30,599 nt of DNA from Pseudomonadota bacterium (GTDB lineage Bacteria; Desulfobacterota; Anaeroferrophillalia; Anaeroferrophillales; Tharpellaceae), in assembly GCA_030641485.1 (NCBI GenBank), contig DAOWHJ010000145.1:1-30599 (forward strand), read 5' to 3'. Shown piece by piece: positions 1 to 6,703 of this stretch. The position numbers and the translations under genes were made by a program. The notes beneath the pieces were generated by a model, which made no database searches, was not told the origin of the DNA, and saw only the letters and a program-made list of their open reading frames with translations. How positions within the stretch are numbered: position 1 is the first letter of the stretch; each line of letters starts with the position of its first letter.

Positions 1-372
1 AGTGTAACCAACAATCGCAGTCACATCAACAAAATCCAGAGCACAAAGCTGATAAAAGTGTAACAGGTAGTCATAGAGATGATTAGCTCCCTGGATCAGA
101 TTGTGCAGAATTCGACCATTTTTGGTGGGCTCAAGATTATAAGCCATCTCTTGAGCGTAGGATGAAGCGATGCCATGGGCGTAGGGACAGACCCCACAAA
201 TTCTTTGGGTTATTTGCTGGGCATCGAGCGGGTCACGACCTCGCAATAAAACCTCAAAACCACGAAACATCTCCCCCTCACAACGGGCATCAACCACCCG
301 ATTATTTTCAATGGTCGTCTCTACATTCAAATGACCCTCAATCCGGGTCATAGGTCCAAATTTAACTTTCAT
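1..372 (-). CDS. [NiFe] hydrogenase large subunit, N-terminal part (cut by window edge)
   Basis: The reverse strand from ATG 372 stays open for 124 codons to the window edge. The peptide begins MKVKFGPMTRIEGH and contains RICGVCPYAHGIAS. These are the N-terminal TRIEGH and the L1 RxCGxCxxxH motifs of [NiFe] hydrogenase large subunits; the two L1 cysteines are half of the Ni-Fe ligand set. The stretch around LLHFYQLCALDFVD resembles group 1 (membrane-bound, H2-uptake) enzymes. The distal CxxC nickel ligands lie outside the window. A GGTG-containing site lies just before the ATG. Upstream (373-696) there is no small-subunit gene, although the small subunit usually precedes the large one; it would have to follow to the left or lie elsewhere. 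The exact subgroup is not certain from this fragment. Confidence 0.93.
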   Translation of the reverse strand, partial: MKVKFGPMTRIEGHLNVETTIENNRVVDARCEGEMFRGFEVLLRGRDPLDAQQITQRICGVCPYAHGIASSYAQEMAYNLEPTKNGRILHNLIQGANHLYDYLLHFYQLCALDFVDVTAIVGYT

Positions 373-430
373 CTTTTCACCGCCAGCATAACAGATTCAC
401 GAAGTTAGACATCACAAAACAGTAGCAATA

Positions 431-458
431 CATATACATTTTGCACTAAAGTTGTCAA
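431..458 (-). promoter_or_regulatory. Putative sigma70 promoter of the hydrogenase gene
   Basis: Reading the minus strand, TTGACA (458-453) is followed after 16 bases by TATATG (436-431). The predicted start of transcription is about 50 bases before the hydrogenase ATG at 372. The match to consensus is good, but it rests on sequence alone. Confidence 0.4.
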
Positions 459-571
459 GTATTCTTTTACACAATCTTAAAAAAAGGATAGAGAACGACC
501 GAGACCAGCATACGGGTAAACGCCACAACAAACCACAAACGATGGCATTAAAGCAGACCCGAACTTAAATG

Positions 572-601
572 TTGACTTTAGAAGAAATAGAGGATTATTA
601 T
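572..601 (+). promoter_or_regulatory. Putative sigma70 promoter of rnhA
   Basis: TTGACT (572-577) is separated by 18 bases from TATTAT (596-601), about 95 bases before the rnhA ATG at 697. No other element in this stretch fits better. Confidence 0.35.
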
Positions 602-696
602 TGTAAAAATTCACGACTAAACAAAAAATGATGGCTAAGTAAAAATTTCGATACTTTTTACGAGTCCAGCAAAAATAAAGCGATTTTAAAATCATA

Positions 697-1173
697 ATGA
701 AGAGAGTAACGATCTACACAGATGGCGGCTGTATTGGCAATCCTGGACCCGGTGGCTATGGGACGGTTTTACTGTTCGGAAAACACCGCAAAGAGCTTTC
801 AGACGGTTTTAAAGAGACCACCAACAACCGCATGGAACTCTTAGCCTGTATCAAAGGGCTTGAATCTTTGAAAGAGAGGTGTCAGGTTAGCCTCTACAGT
901 GATTCGAAGTATGTGGTGGATGGGATTATGAAAGGATGGGCCCAACGCTGGCAAAAAAATCACTGGATCAGAAATAAAAAAACCGGGGACCGAGCCATCA
1001 ATCCTGACCTCTGGCAACTCTTACTTGAATTAACCAAATAACATGATGTCACTATGAACTGGGTTAAGGCCCATGCTGGCAATGAGGAGAATGAGGTTTG
1101 CGACAAACTCGCTAACAACGCTGCCCGGAGTAACTCAAACAGAGCTGACTCAGGCTACAAAGGAAGTTCTTGA
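697..1173 (+). pseudogene. rnhA: Ribonuclease HI interrupted by an in-frame TAA
   Basis: RNase HI cleaves the RNA strand of RNA-DNA hybrids. The first 114 codons encode YTDGGCIGNPGPGGYG (Asp9), NRMELLA (Glu47) and YSDSKYV (Asp69), three of the four acidic catalytic residues. TAA at 1039-1041 then stops translation. In the same frame the sequence continues from 1042 with HDVTMNWVKAHAGNEENEVC and a following Asp, which are the conserved His126 and fourth catalytic Asp136, ending at TGA 1171-1173. The full frame would be 158 codons, close to the usual length of about 155. The product as read therefore lacks two active-site residues. CAA to TAA is a single transition. A sequencing error or a real nonsense mutation are both possible. 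Neighbouring genes use TAA as a normal stop, so recoding is unlikely. Confidence 0.9.
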
Positions 1174-1189
1174 AATAGATAAATTGTGC

Positions 1190-1259
1190 GTAACTGTTCA
1201 GCTAACCCACATAAACCAGGTACACAATCCCGGTTTATGCGGACTAGTTAAATAGTTAC
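1190..1259. repeat. 70-bp near-palindromic element with GTAACTRTTCAG-like ends
   Basis: The left arm (1190-1220) and the reverse complement of the right arm (1229-1259) agree at 24 of 31 positions around an 8-base loop (1221-1228). All seven differences are transitions. The inner arms are CATAAACCAGG and CCCGGTTTATG. The outer end GTAACTGTTCAG matches ends seen at 4802 and at 5560/5784. It starts 16 bases after the rnhA stop. It may be a small non-autonomous transposon relic and could also fold in RNA as a 3' hairpin. Confidence 0.7.
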
Positions 1260-1300
1260 AAATTGTGAATAACTTATTAACAAAACCTGAACCGAATAGG

Positions 1301-1329
1301 TTGAAATAACCTCAGATACGTGGTATGTC
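1301..1329 (+). promoter_or_regulatory. Weak promoter candidate for the alaC operon
   Basis: TTGAAA (1301-1306) with a 17-base spacer to TATGTC (1324-1329), about 88 bases before the alaC ATG. The -10 match is weak. A small hairpin, TTAGC/GCTAA, lies just after it near 1338-1353. Confidence 0.22.
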
Positions 1330-1417
1330 GGAAAACTTAGCCGTTCAGCTAAAATAACACCCTTTGGTCTAAAAAAATAACCCCATAAATCACCATAAAT
1401 ATTAGGTACATTACGCC

Positions 1418-2584
1418 ATGGAAGAGTTTAATCGTATCAAACGACTACCCCCTTATGTTTTTGCCACCGTCAATGAACTTAAGATGAAGGCTCGCCAGGC
1501 GGGCGAAGATATTATCGACTTAGGCATGGGTAACCCCGACCTGCCAACCCCACAACATATCGTCGACAAGGCTTCAGAAGCCCTCTACAACCCCCGCAAC
1601 CATCGCTATTCGGTCTCCCGCGGGGTTCCCAATTTACGTGAGGCAATTTGTGAATGGTACGAAAAGCGGTTCGATGTCTCTTTCGACCCCGACGGTGAAG
1701 CTATCGCCACTATTGGCGCCAAGGAGGGACTCTCGCACCTGGCCCTGGCCACAATTGACCCCGGTGATGTCGTCTTTGTCCCTTCACCAGCTTACCCGAT
1801 TCACCCTTATTCAGTTATTATTGCGGGTGGTGATCTGCGCAGTATACCGCTCTCCCCGGATCGAGATTTTTTTGATGACCTTCAGGCAGCAACAAAGCTG
1901 ACTTGGCCGCGACCCAAAATGATGATCATCAGTTTCCCCCATAACCCAACCACAACCGTTGTTGACCTTGACTTTTTCCAAAGAATTGTTGACTATGCAA
2001 AAGAGAATAACATCTTGGTTGTTCACGACTTTGCCTATGCCGATCTAATTTTCGACGGCTACAAAGCCCCCTCAATCATGCAGGCCGATGGCGCCCGAGA
2101 TGTGGCTGTAGAGTTCGTTTCACTCTCCAAAAGTTACAGTATGGCGGGCTGGCGGGTGGGCTTCTGCGTCGGCAACAAACGCATGATCCACGCTCTGACC
2201 AGAATTAAAAGTTATCTCGATTATGGCATGTTCCAACCATTGCAGATTGCCGCAATCACGGCCCTGCGTGGGGACCAGTCTTGCGTTAAGGAGATTGTCA
2301 ACACCTACCGTGATCGACGTGATGTTCTATGTGAAGGTCTGAATCGAATCGGCTGGGAAATTGAAAAACCCAAAGCAACAATGTTTGCCTGGGCCAAAAT
2401 ACCCAAGCAACATATGGAGATGGGTTCATTGGAATTTGCCAAAAAACTGATCCGTGAAACCGGGGTTGCAATCTCCCCCGGCATCGGGTTTGGTGAGTAT
2501 GGCGACGAACATGTCCGCTTTGCTCTGGTCGAGAATGAGCAGAGGATTCGTCAGGCAATTCGCGGACTGCGAAATATAATGTGA
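1418..2584 (+). CDS. alaC: AlaC-type alanine aminotransferase (class I/II, PLP)
   Basis: This is a cytosolic pyridoxal-phosphate aminotransferase of 388 residues. Its close relative in E. coli, AlaC, makes alanine from pyruvate and glutamate. Visible hallmarks are DLGMGNPDLPTP near residue 34, SFPHNPTTT with the ring-binding Asn176, DFAYADL with Asp204, and SLSKSYSMAGWRVGF with the Schiff-base Lys238. Length is normal for the family. The stop lies 23 bases before the hom start, so the two are probably co-transcribed. Such alaC-hom pairs are, to my knowledge, common in deltaproteobacteria and suggest a role tied to the aspartate amino-acid family. Related enzymes act on LL-diaminopimelate, so substrate assignment is by family resemblance. 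No strong ribosome binding site is visible. Confidence 0.88.
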   Translation: MEEFNRIKRLPPYVFATVNELKMKARQAGEDIIDLGMGNPDLPTPQHIVDKASEALYNPRNHRYSVSRGVPNLREAICEWYEKRFDVSFDPDGEAIATIGAKEGLSHLALATIDPGDVVFVPSPAYPIHPYSVIIAGGDLRSIPLSPDRDFFDDLQAATKLTWPRPKMMIISFPHNPTTTVVDLDFFQRIVDYAKENNILVVHDFAYADLIFDGYKAPSIMQADGARDVAVEFVSLSKSYSMAGWRVGFCVGNKRMIHALTRIKSYLDYGMFQPLQIAAITALRGDQSCVKEIVNTYRDRRDVLCEGLNRIGWEIEKPKATMFAWAKIPKQHMEMGSLEFAKKLIRETGVAISPGIGFGEYGDEHVRFALVENEQRIRQAIRGLRNIM

Positions 2585-2607
2585 TTCAAAACAGGAATTG
2601 TTTACTA

Positions 2608-3921
2608 ATGAAAAATATCAATATTGGCTTAATTGGCTTCGGCACAATCGGGGCTGGAGTTGCAAAAATCCTTCTCGAGAGTCGCCAGGGCATCAGCGAC
2701 CGCATGGGGGCTGAACTTAATCTTAATAAAATTGCTGATCTTGACATTACAACCGACCGCGGGATCAAACTTCCTGACGGGATTTTGACCACCGACATTG
2801 ACCAGGTTATTGGTAACCCTGAAATTGACATTGTCATTGAGTTAATCGGTGGTTACGAACCGGCCCGCACCTTTGTTGAGCGCGCCCTAAAGAACAAACA
2901 GAGTGTCGTCACTGCCAACAAAGCATTACTTGCAAAACACGGTAATGAACTCTTTGCCACGGCGCGCGAAAATGGGGTTGATTTATATTATGAGGCCAGT
3001 GTTGCCGGGGGCATACCAATCATCAAAACCATGCGTGAAGCACTGGTTGGTAATCAAATCAACTCCGTCTGCGGTATCCTGAACGGAACTTGTAACTACA
3101 TTCTGACTAAAATGGGGGATGAAGGTGCAAATTTTGACGAGGTTTTAAAAACTGCTCAAGAACTCGGTTACGCTGAAGCCGACCCAACCTTTGATGTAGA
3201 GGGTATTGATACAGCCCATAAACTCGCAATTTTAACATCTTTGGCCTTCGCCACTGCAATTGATTACAAAAAAATTCATGTCGAAGGTATCTGCAACATC
3301 AAGCCGGTCGATTTTGCCTTTGCTCGTGAGTTTGGCTACAAAATAAAACTGCTGGCTATCGCTAAAAATGAGGGTGGCTACATTGAAGCCCGAGTCCACC
3401 CCACCATGATTCCCAAGGAGCATATGCTGGCAAAAATTGATGATGTTTTCAATGCCGTTTTTATTAATGCTGATGCCTTGGGTCCAAGTCTCTATTACGG
3501 CCAGGGTGCGGGCATGATGGCGACTGCAAGCGCCGTAGTTGCTGATCTTGTCGACATTGCCCGCAATCTTAACTGCAACAACCTGCGCCGGATTCCTGAT
3601 TTAAGTTTTCAGGATAGCAAGATTATGCCCGGCAACTATCGTCCAATCAGTGAGATCAGCAGTCAATACTATCTTAGATTTTCTGCTCTTGACAAAACTT
3701 CTGTTCTTTCACGTATCGCCGGCATTTTAGGTGACAACGGAATCAGTATCGCCTCCGTCATCCAGCAAGGTGGCGGCCAGGGAGATTCTGCAACCGTAGC
3801 CGTAGTCATGCAAACCCATAAAGCACAAGAGAAAAATTTGCGCGCAGCCTTAAATAAAATTGACCAATTAGAGATTATCGCATCCCCAACCACAGTCATC
3901 CGCATGGAGAGTGACCTGTAG
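2608..3921 (+). CDS. hom: Homoserine dehydrogenase with C-terminal ACT domain
   Basis: It reduces aspartate semialdehyde to homoserine with NAD(P)H, the branch point to threonine and methionine. From ATG 2608 the protein has 437 residues. It starts MKNINIGLIGFGTIGAGV, the dinucleotide-binding loop at residues 10-17. The central part holds the family signature YAEADPTFDVEGIDTAHK with the catalytic Asp and Lys. The C-terminal segment from about residue 353 (YYLRFSALDKTSVLSRIAG) is an ACT regulatory domain, as in monofunctional enzymes under threonine feedback. An upstream in-frame ATG-less extension to 2581 exists, but AGGA at 2593 and the Rossmann start favour 2608. Its TAG stop shares its last base with the next gene's GTG. 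Confidence 0.96.
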   Translation: MKNINIGLIGFGTIGAGVAKILLESRQGISDRMGAELNLNKIADLDITTDRGIKLPDGILTTDIDQVIGNPEIDIVIELIGGYEPARTFVERALKNKQSVVTANKALLAKHGNELFATARENGVDLYYEASVAGGIPIIKTMREALVGNQINSVCGILNGTCNYILTKMGDEGANFDEVLKTAQELGYAEADPTFDVEGIDTAHKLAILTSLAFATAIDYKKIHVEGICNIKPVDFAFAREFGYKIKLLAIAKNEGGYIEARVHPTMIPKEHMLAKIDDVFNAVFINADALGPSLYYGQGAGMMATASAVVADLVDIARNLNCNNLRRIPDLSFQDSKIMPGNYRPISEISSQYYLRFSALDKTSVLSRIAGILGDNGISIASVIQQGGGQGDSATVAVVMQTHKAQEKNLRAALNKIDQLEIIASPTTVIRMESDL

Positions 3922-4790
3922 TGAGTAACTGTATGCAAGCACCTGTCACTCTGGCCTATAGTGTTGATTCCGACGACCTTTTTATGTTTTACGCCCTTCT
4001 TGAGGGTAAAATTGACACTAAGGGTTTCGTTTTTGAGCATCAACGTCATGATACCATGGCTTTAAATGATCTGGCGGCAACTGATGCGATTGACATTACT
4101 GCAGTCTCAATCAGAGCCTATGCTGACATTTGCGACAACTATCTTCTCTTGCCCCACGGTGGCAGCATTGGCGTCAACTACGGCCCCCTGGTCTTAAGCC
4201 GAGAGCCTTTAGAGCCCAAAGATTTGACCGGTAAAAAGATCTCAATCCCCGGCTTTTCAACCACCGCTTTTTTAGTATTCAAACTGATCTGCCCTAATTT
4301 CACCCCTGAAGTCATCCCGATAAGTCCTTTTGAAAAAACCTTCGATGCCCTGCGCGATGGAGAAGTTGAAGCTGCAGTCGTCATTCATGAAGGCAACCTC
4401 ACCTACAAAGAGCGTGGTTTCCATAAGGTTCTCGACCTCGGCCAATGGTGGTGGCAGGAAACCGGCTTGCCGTTACCTCTGGGCGGTAATGTTATCCGCA
4501 AAAGTCTGGGACCTAAGAATATTGAGATCATCTCTGACCTGTTAAGGCAAAGCATAGCTTACGCTCTTGACAACCGCGATGAGGTGATCGACTATCTTTT
4601 GGCCCGTGAAACCCGAAAAGACCCAGCTCTGAATGACCGTAAACTTCTGGATCGTTATTTGGACCTTTACGCTAATCAAGACACTTTAGAGTACCCCGAA
4701 GCGGCCCGCGCCGGAATTGTTGAACTTTTCAAGCGTGGTTTTACGGCGGGACTAATCGACAAAACAGTAACAATTGAGTTTGCCCCTTAG
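3921..4790 (+). CDS. mqnD: MqnD-like 1,4-dihydroxy-6-naphthoate synthase (futalosine menaquinone pathway)
   Basis: MqnD converts cyclic dehypoxanthinyl futalosine to 1,4-dihydroxy-6-naphthoate in the alternative menaquinone route. The 289-residue protein has the periplasmic-binding-protein-like fold typical of MqnA/MqnD. Landmarks are the N-terminal LAYSVDSDDLFMFYAL, the mid region GGSIGVNYGPLVLSR, KISIPGFSTTAF, EVEAAVVIHEGNLTY, and WWWQETGLPLPLGGN. The last two resemble the MqnD signature closely. The GTG start at 3921 overlaps the hom stop by one base, and GGAGAG lies 9 bases before it; ATG at 3933 is an alternative. Menaquinone would serve the respiratory chain that a group 1 hydrogenase feeds. 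MqnA is the nearest alternative identity, but length and the QETGLPLPLG motif favour MqnD. Confidence 0.85.
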   Translation: MSNCMQAPVTLAYSVDSDDLFMFYALLEGKIDTKGFVFEHQRHDTMALNDLAATDAIDITAVSIRAYADICDNYLLLPHGGSIGVNYGPLVLSREPLEPKDLTGKKISIPGFSTTAFLVFKLICPNFTPEVIPISPFEKTFDALRDGEVEAAVVIHEGNLTYKERGFHKVLDLGQWWWQETGLPLPLGGNVIRKSLGPKNIEIISDLLRQSIAYALDNRDEVIDYLLARETRKDPALNDRKLLDRYLDLYANQDTLEYPEAARAGIVELFKRGFTAGLIDKTVTIEFAP

Positions 4791-4800
4791 ATTAAATGCG

Positions 4801-4813
4801 GGTAACTGTTCAG
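4801..4813 (+). repeat. Solo end of the GTAACTRTTCAG repeat family
   Basis: GGTAACTGTTCAG lies 11 bases after the mqnD stop and matches the outer end of the elements at 1190 and 5560 (12-base core at 4802-4813). No inverted partner is found before the next gene. Confidence 0.5.
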
Positions 4814-4833
4814 TATAGTATTTTTTTACCGCA

Positions 4834-4879
4834 GAGGCCACAGAGAAAACTCTTTAGAAATTGAAAACTCTGTGCCCTC
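4834..4879. repeat. CACAGAG-type intergenic inverted repeat
   Basis: Arms GAGGCCACAGAG (4834-4845) and CTCTGTGCCCTC (4868-4879) pair at 11 of 12 positions around a 22-base loop. The wording resembles the widespread intergenic ACCGCAGAGG...CTCTGTG...GGTGAAT repeats of many bacteria. Here 18 bases separate the right arm from the GGTGGTGAATAAC tail at 4898-4910, as if disrupted. Confidence 0.55.
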
Positions 4880-4913
4880 AAGTGAGCATAGCGAACAGGT
4901 GGTGAATAACGCT

Positions 4914-4948
4914 CTGGATAATTATCCAGCATATTTTAAGGTTATACT
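4914..4948 (+). promoter_or_regulatory. Palindrome and -10 box before the chalcone-isomerase-like gene
   Basis: CTGGATAATTATCCAG (4914-4929) is a perfect 16-base palindrome. A good -10 box, TATACT (4943-4948), lies 13 bases further and about 25 bases before the ATG at 4974. There is no clear -35 hexamer; the palindrome overlaps where one would be. It could be an operator or activator site. This is inference. Confidence 0.4.
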
Positions 4949-4973
4949 TTAGAATCACGAAGGTCTGGAGAAC

Positions 4974-5552
4974 ATGGTTACTACACCCAAACATTCACAA
5001 TCGTTGATTTATGCCATAATTATATTGATGCTTTCAGTGAGCCTAGCTTCAGCCCTGACCATTAAAGGGGTTGATTTTGCTGATCAAGTAACCGTTTCAG
5101 ACAATCGACTCATCCTTAACGGAGTCGGAGTTAGAGAGACATTTTTCAGCTCAATTTATGTTTGCGGCCTCTACCTGCCGCAAACCACAAAAGATGCGAC
5201 AAAGGCGATCAAAAGTGATGTCTGCAAACAAATCATCATCTGCTTTACCAATAAATTCAGCCAGGAAAAGATCGTTACTGGCTGGCAAGATGGTTTTTTC
5301 AATAATTCCCAGGAAAAACTATACAAACTTAACCAACAAATTGAGACCTTCAATGCCTTTTTTGCCAAAGACCTAGTTGAAAATGATCGCATCACCCTGA
5401 GCTACACCCCAGGTGAAGGAACTACTGTTACAATCAACGATAAAACCAACGGCACCATTCCTGGCAAAGATTTCATGCAAGCCCTCTGGGCGATCTGGCT
5501 GGGTGACAATCCCGCTGATGGTGATCTAAAAGAGGGCATGCTGGGTAAATAA
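4974..5552 (+). CDS. Secreted chalcone-isomerase-like domain protein
   Basis: The 192-residue protein has a signal peptide (hydrophobic stretch about residues 11-28, likely cut after ASA) and should be periplasmic. The mature part starts LTIKGVDFADQVTV and shows the pattern of the chalcone isomerase-like family (Chalcone_3): LILNGVGVRETFFSSIYVCGLYLP, a middle TGWQDGFFNN, and the C-terminal GTTVTINDKTNGTIPGKDF followed by LWAIWLGDNPADGDLKEGMLG. In bacteria this family has no settled reaction; flavonoid chemistry should not be assumed. CTGGAG lies just before the ATG, and a palindrome-linked -10 box lies upstream. It is a single-gene unit, bounded by repeats on both sides. Confidence 0.85.
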   Translation: MVTTPKHSQSLIYAIIILMLSVSLASALTIKGVDFADQVTVSDNRLILNGVGVRETFFSSIYVCGLYLPQTTKDATKAIKSDVCKQIIICFTNKFSQEKIVTGWQDGFFNNSQEKLYKLNQQIETFNAFFAKDLVENDRITLSYTPGEGTTVTINDKTNGTIPGKDFMQALWAIWLGDNPADGDLKEGMLGK

Positions 5553-5559
5553 TAATAGG

Positions 5560-5784
5560 GTAACTATTCAGCGTTTTCATCATAAAGCCATAGCAAATGG
5601 TGCGAACATCGCTTCGCCCACTCGTACCGTTTAAATTCCGGCATCAGAACGTTCACCTAGCGGCGAACAACCTGGCTGTCATTTATTCGAAGGGGACAGA
5701 GCTCAGCCCGGCTTGGGCTAAAGCCCTGCCTAGAGGTCTGTCCCCGCATCGAAATAATTTGAATCTGGCACTCTGAATAGTTAC
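5560..5784. mobile_element. 225-bp MITE-like element with perfect 12-bp terminal inverted repeats
   Basis: GTAACTATTCAG (5560-5571) and CTGAATAGTTAC (5773-5784) are exact inverted copies. They bound 201 bases with no open reading frame. An internal hairpin lies at 5692-5745. The element fills most of the gap between the chalcone-isomerase-like gene (stop 5552) and hemH (start 5804). I see no clear target-site duplication. The same end occurs at 1190 and 4802. A non-autonomous transposon is the simplest reading. A weak promoter-like pair, TTGAAT (5759) and TACAAA (5782), spans its right end and points at hemH. Confidence 0.65.
5692..5745. repeat. Hairpin with GGGGACAGA / TCTGTCCCC arms
   Basis: GGGGACAGA (5692-5700) is exactly complementary to TCTGTCCCC (5737-5745), with further partial pairing (CTC/GAG) inside. 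Its left arm plus flank, GGGGACAGAGCT, recurs inverted at 16883-16894 with one mismatch. Such sequences resemble REP-like repeats mobilised by Y1 transposases; no transposase is in the window. Confidence 0.55.
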
Positions 5785-5803
5785 AAAACAGGTAATAAAA
5801 AAT

Positions 5804-6697
5804 ATGAGTGAAGCAGTTTTACTAATGGCCTACGGCGGGCCAGAAAGCATTGCGGAGATTGAACCTTTCATGCTCCGCTTGCTCCGCCGCAACCAGTTGC
5901 CTCCGGGGCTTTTGCCTAGGGTCGAGAAGAAGTACCAGGCCATCGGCGGGGGCTCGCCACTGCCATCAATATGTCGTCAGATTCAAGCTAAACTGGCGCA
6001 AAAGATAGATGGCTTACCAGTTTTTCTGGCTTTTCGTTATGCTGAACCAAGCATTGAAAATGTGGTGGCTGAAATGACGGCACAGGGCGTAACTGAAGTC
6101 CTGGCAATCTCCCTCTCACCCCACTCATCAATCATAAGTTCTGCAGCATACTACCAAACTCTCGAAGAGGTCACCGCAAACAGCAAACTCAAACTTAAAC
6201 GCATGGAGGGGTGGTACCAGGGGGATGCCTACAACCAACTTCTGGTTGACAGGATTCTGCATACCGCAAAAATAAACGGACTTAAACTTGGCGCAACCGA
6301 CACCCAACTCATCTTTTCAGCCCACAATATCCCTCAGAGCTACATTGACAAGGGTGATACCTATGTGGATGAGATAACTGCCAACGTCAATGCTGTAATC
6401 AAGCTTCTGCCTGATTGCCAGACCTCTCTGGCTTACCAGAGCAAAGGCAACATTCCCGGAGCCTGGCTTAAACCGGAAATCGAAGAACATTTACTTGAAC
6501 TTAAGCTAGCGGGAATTCACAACGTTATGGTGGTACCAGTAAGTTTCAGTATGGATCACCTGGAAACCCTTTACGACCTCGATCTTGAATTAAAAGATTT
6601 CTGTGCCCAAAATGATCTTAACCTCTGCCGTTCAAAACCAGCCAACGCCGATGACGATTTCATCGCCATGCTTACAGACTTCATAAAAAAGAGATAA
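5804..6697 (+). CDS. hemH: Ferrochelatase (HemH/CpfC family)
   Basis: It inserts ferrous iron into a porphyrin at the end of heme synthesis. The 297-residue protein, slightly short for the family, has LMAYGGPES at the N-terminus, YQAIGGGSPLPSICRQ, LSPHSSIISSAAYYQ, FSAHNIP with the catalytic His174, and VSFSMDHLETLYDLD with Glu254. Tyr10 in MAYGGP aligns with Tyr13 (MAYGTP) of the Bacillus coproporphyrin ferrochelatase, where protoporphyrin enzymes usually have NLGGP or NLGTP. The substrate could therefore be coproporphyrin III rather than protoporphyrin IX. The stop is 6 bases before the porphyrinogen oxidase start, so they form one operon. The start follows a repeat element by 19 bases. Confidence 0.92.
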   Translation: MSEAVLLMAYGGPESIAEIEPFMLRLLRRNQLPPGLLPRVEKKYQAIGGGSPLPSICRQIQAKLAQKIDGLPVFLAFRYAEPSIENVVAEMTAQGVTEVLAISLSPHSSIISSAAYYQTLEEVTANSKLKLKRMEGWYQGDAYNQLLVDRILHTAKINGLKLGATDTQLIFSAHNIPQSYIDKGDTYVDEITANVNAVIKLLPDCQTSLAYQSKGNIPGAWLKPEIEEHLLELKLAGIHNVMVVPVSFSMDHLETLYDLDLELKDFCAQNDLNLCRSKPANADDDFIAMLTDFIKKR

Positions 6698-6703
6698 CTA
6701 CTT

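Larger units (their letters stand above)
373..696. other. Intergenic region between divergent hydrogenase and rnhA genes
   Basis: This is an AT-rich stretch of 324 bases with no convincing gene. It holds a promoter-like pair facing the hydrogenase (431-458, minus) and one facing rnhA (572-601, plus). A 72-codon reading frame on the minus strand here (477-695) has Phe/Asn-rich composition and no ribosome binding site, and I take it as chance. Confidence 0.6.

Noticed and set aside
477..695. 72-codon reading frame on the minus strand between hydrogenase and rnhA
   Set aside because: AT-rich, Phe/Asn/Tyr-biased product, no ribosome binding site, no recognisable domain; promoter-like elements for the flanking genes occupy the same stretch.
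1039..1041. Stop-codon recoding as explanation for the rnhA TAA
   Set aside because: Several intact genes here (5552, 6697, 8137, 16738, 21967) end in TAA at the expected length, so TAA is a normal stop.
1338..1353. TTAGC...GCTAA hairpin with GTTCAG in the loop before alaC, as a regulatory leader
   Set aside because: Only a 5-base stem, no leader peptide rich in Ala or Thr codons and no terminator hairpin; not enough for an attenuator.
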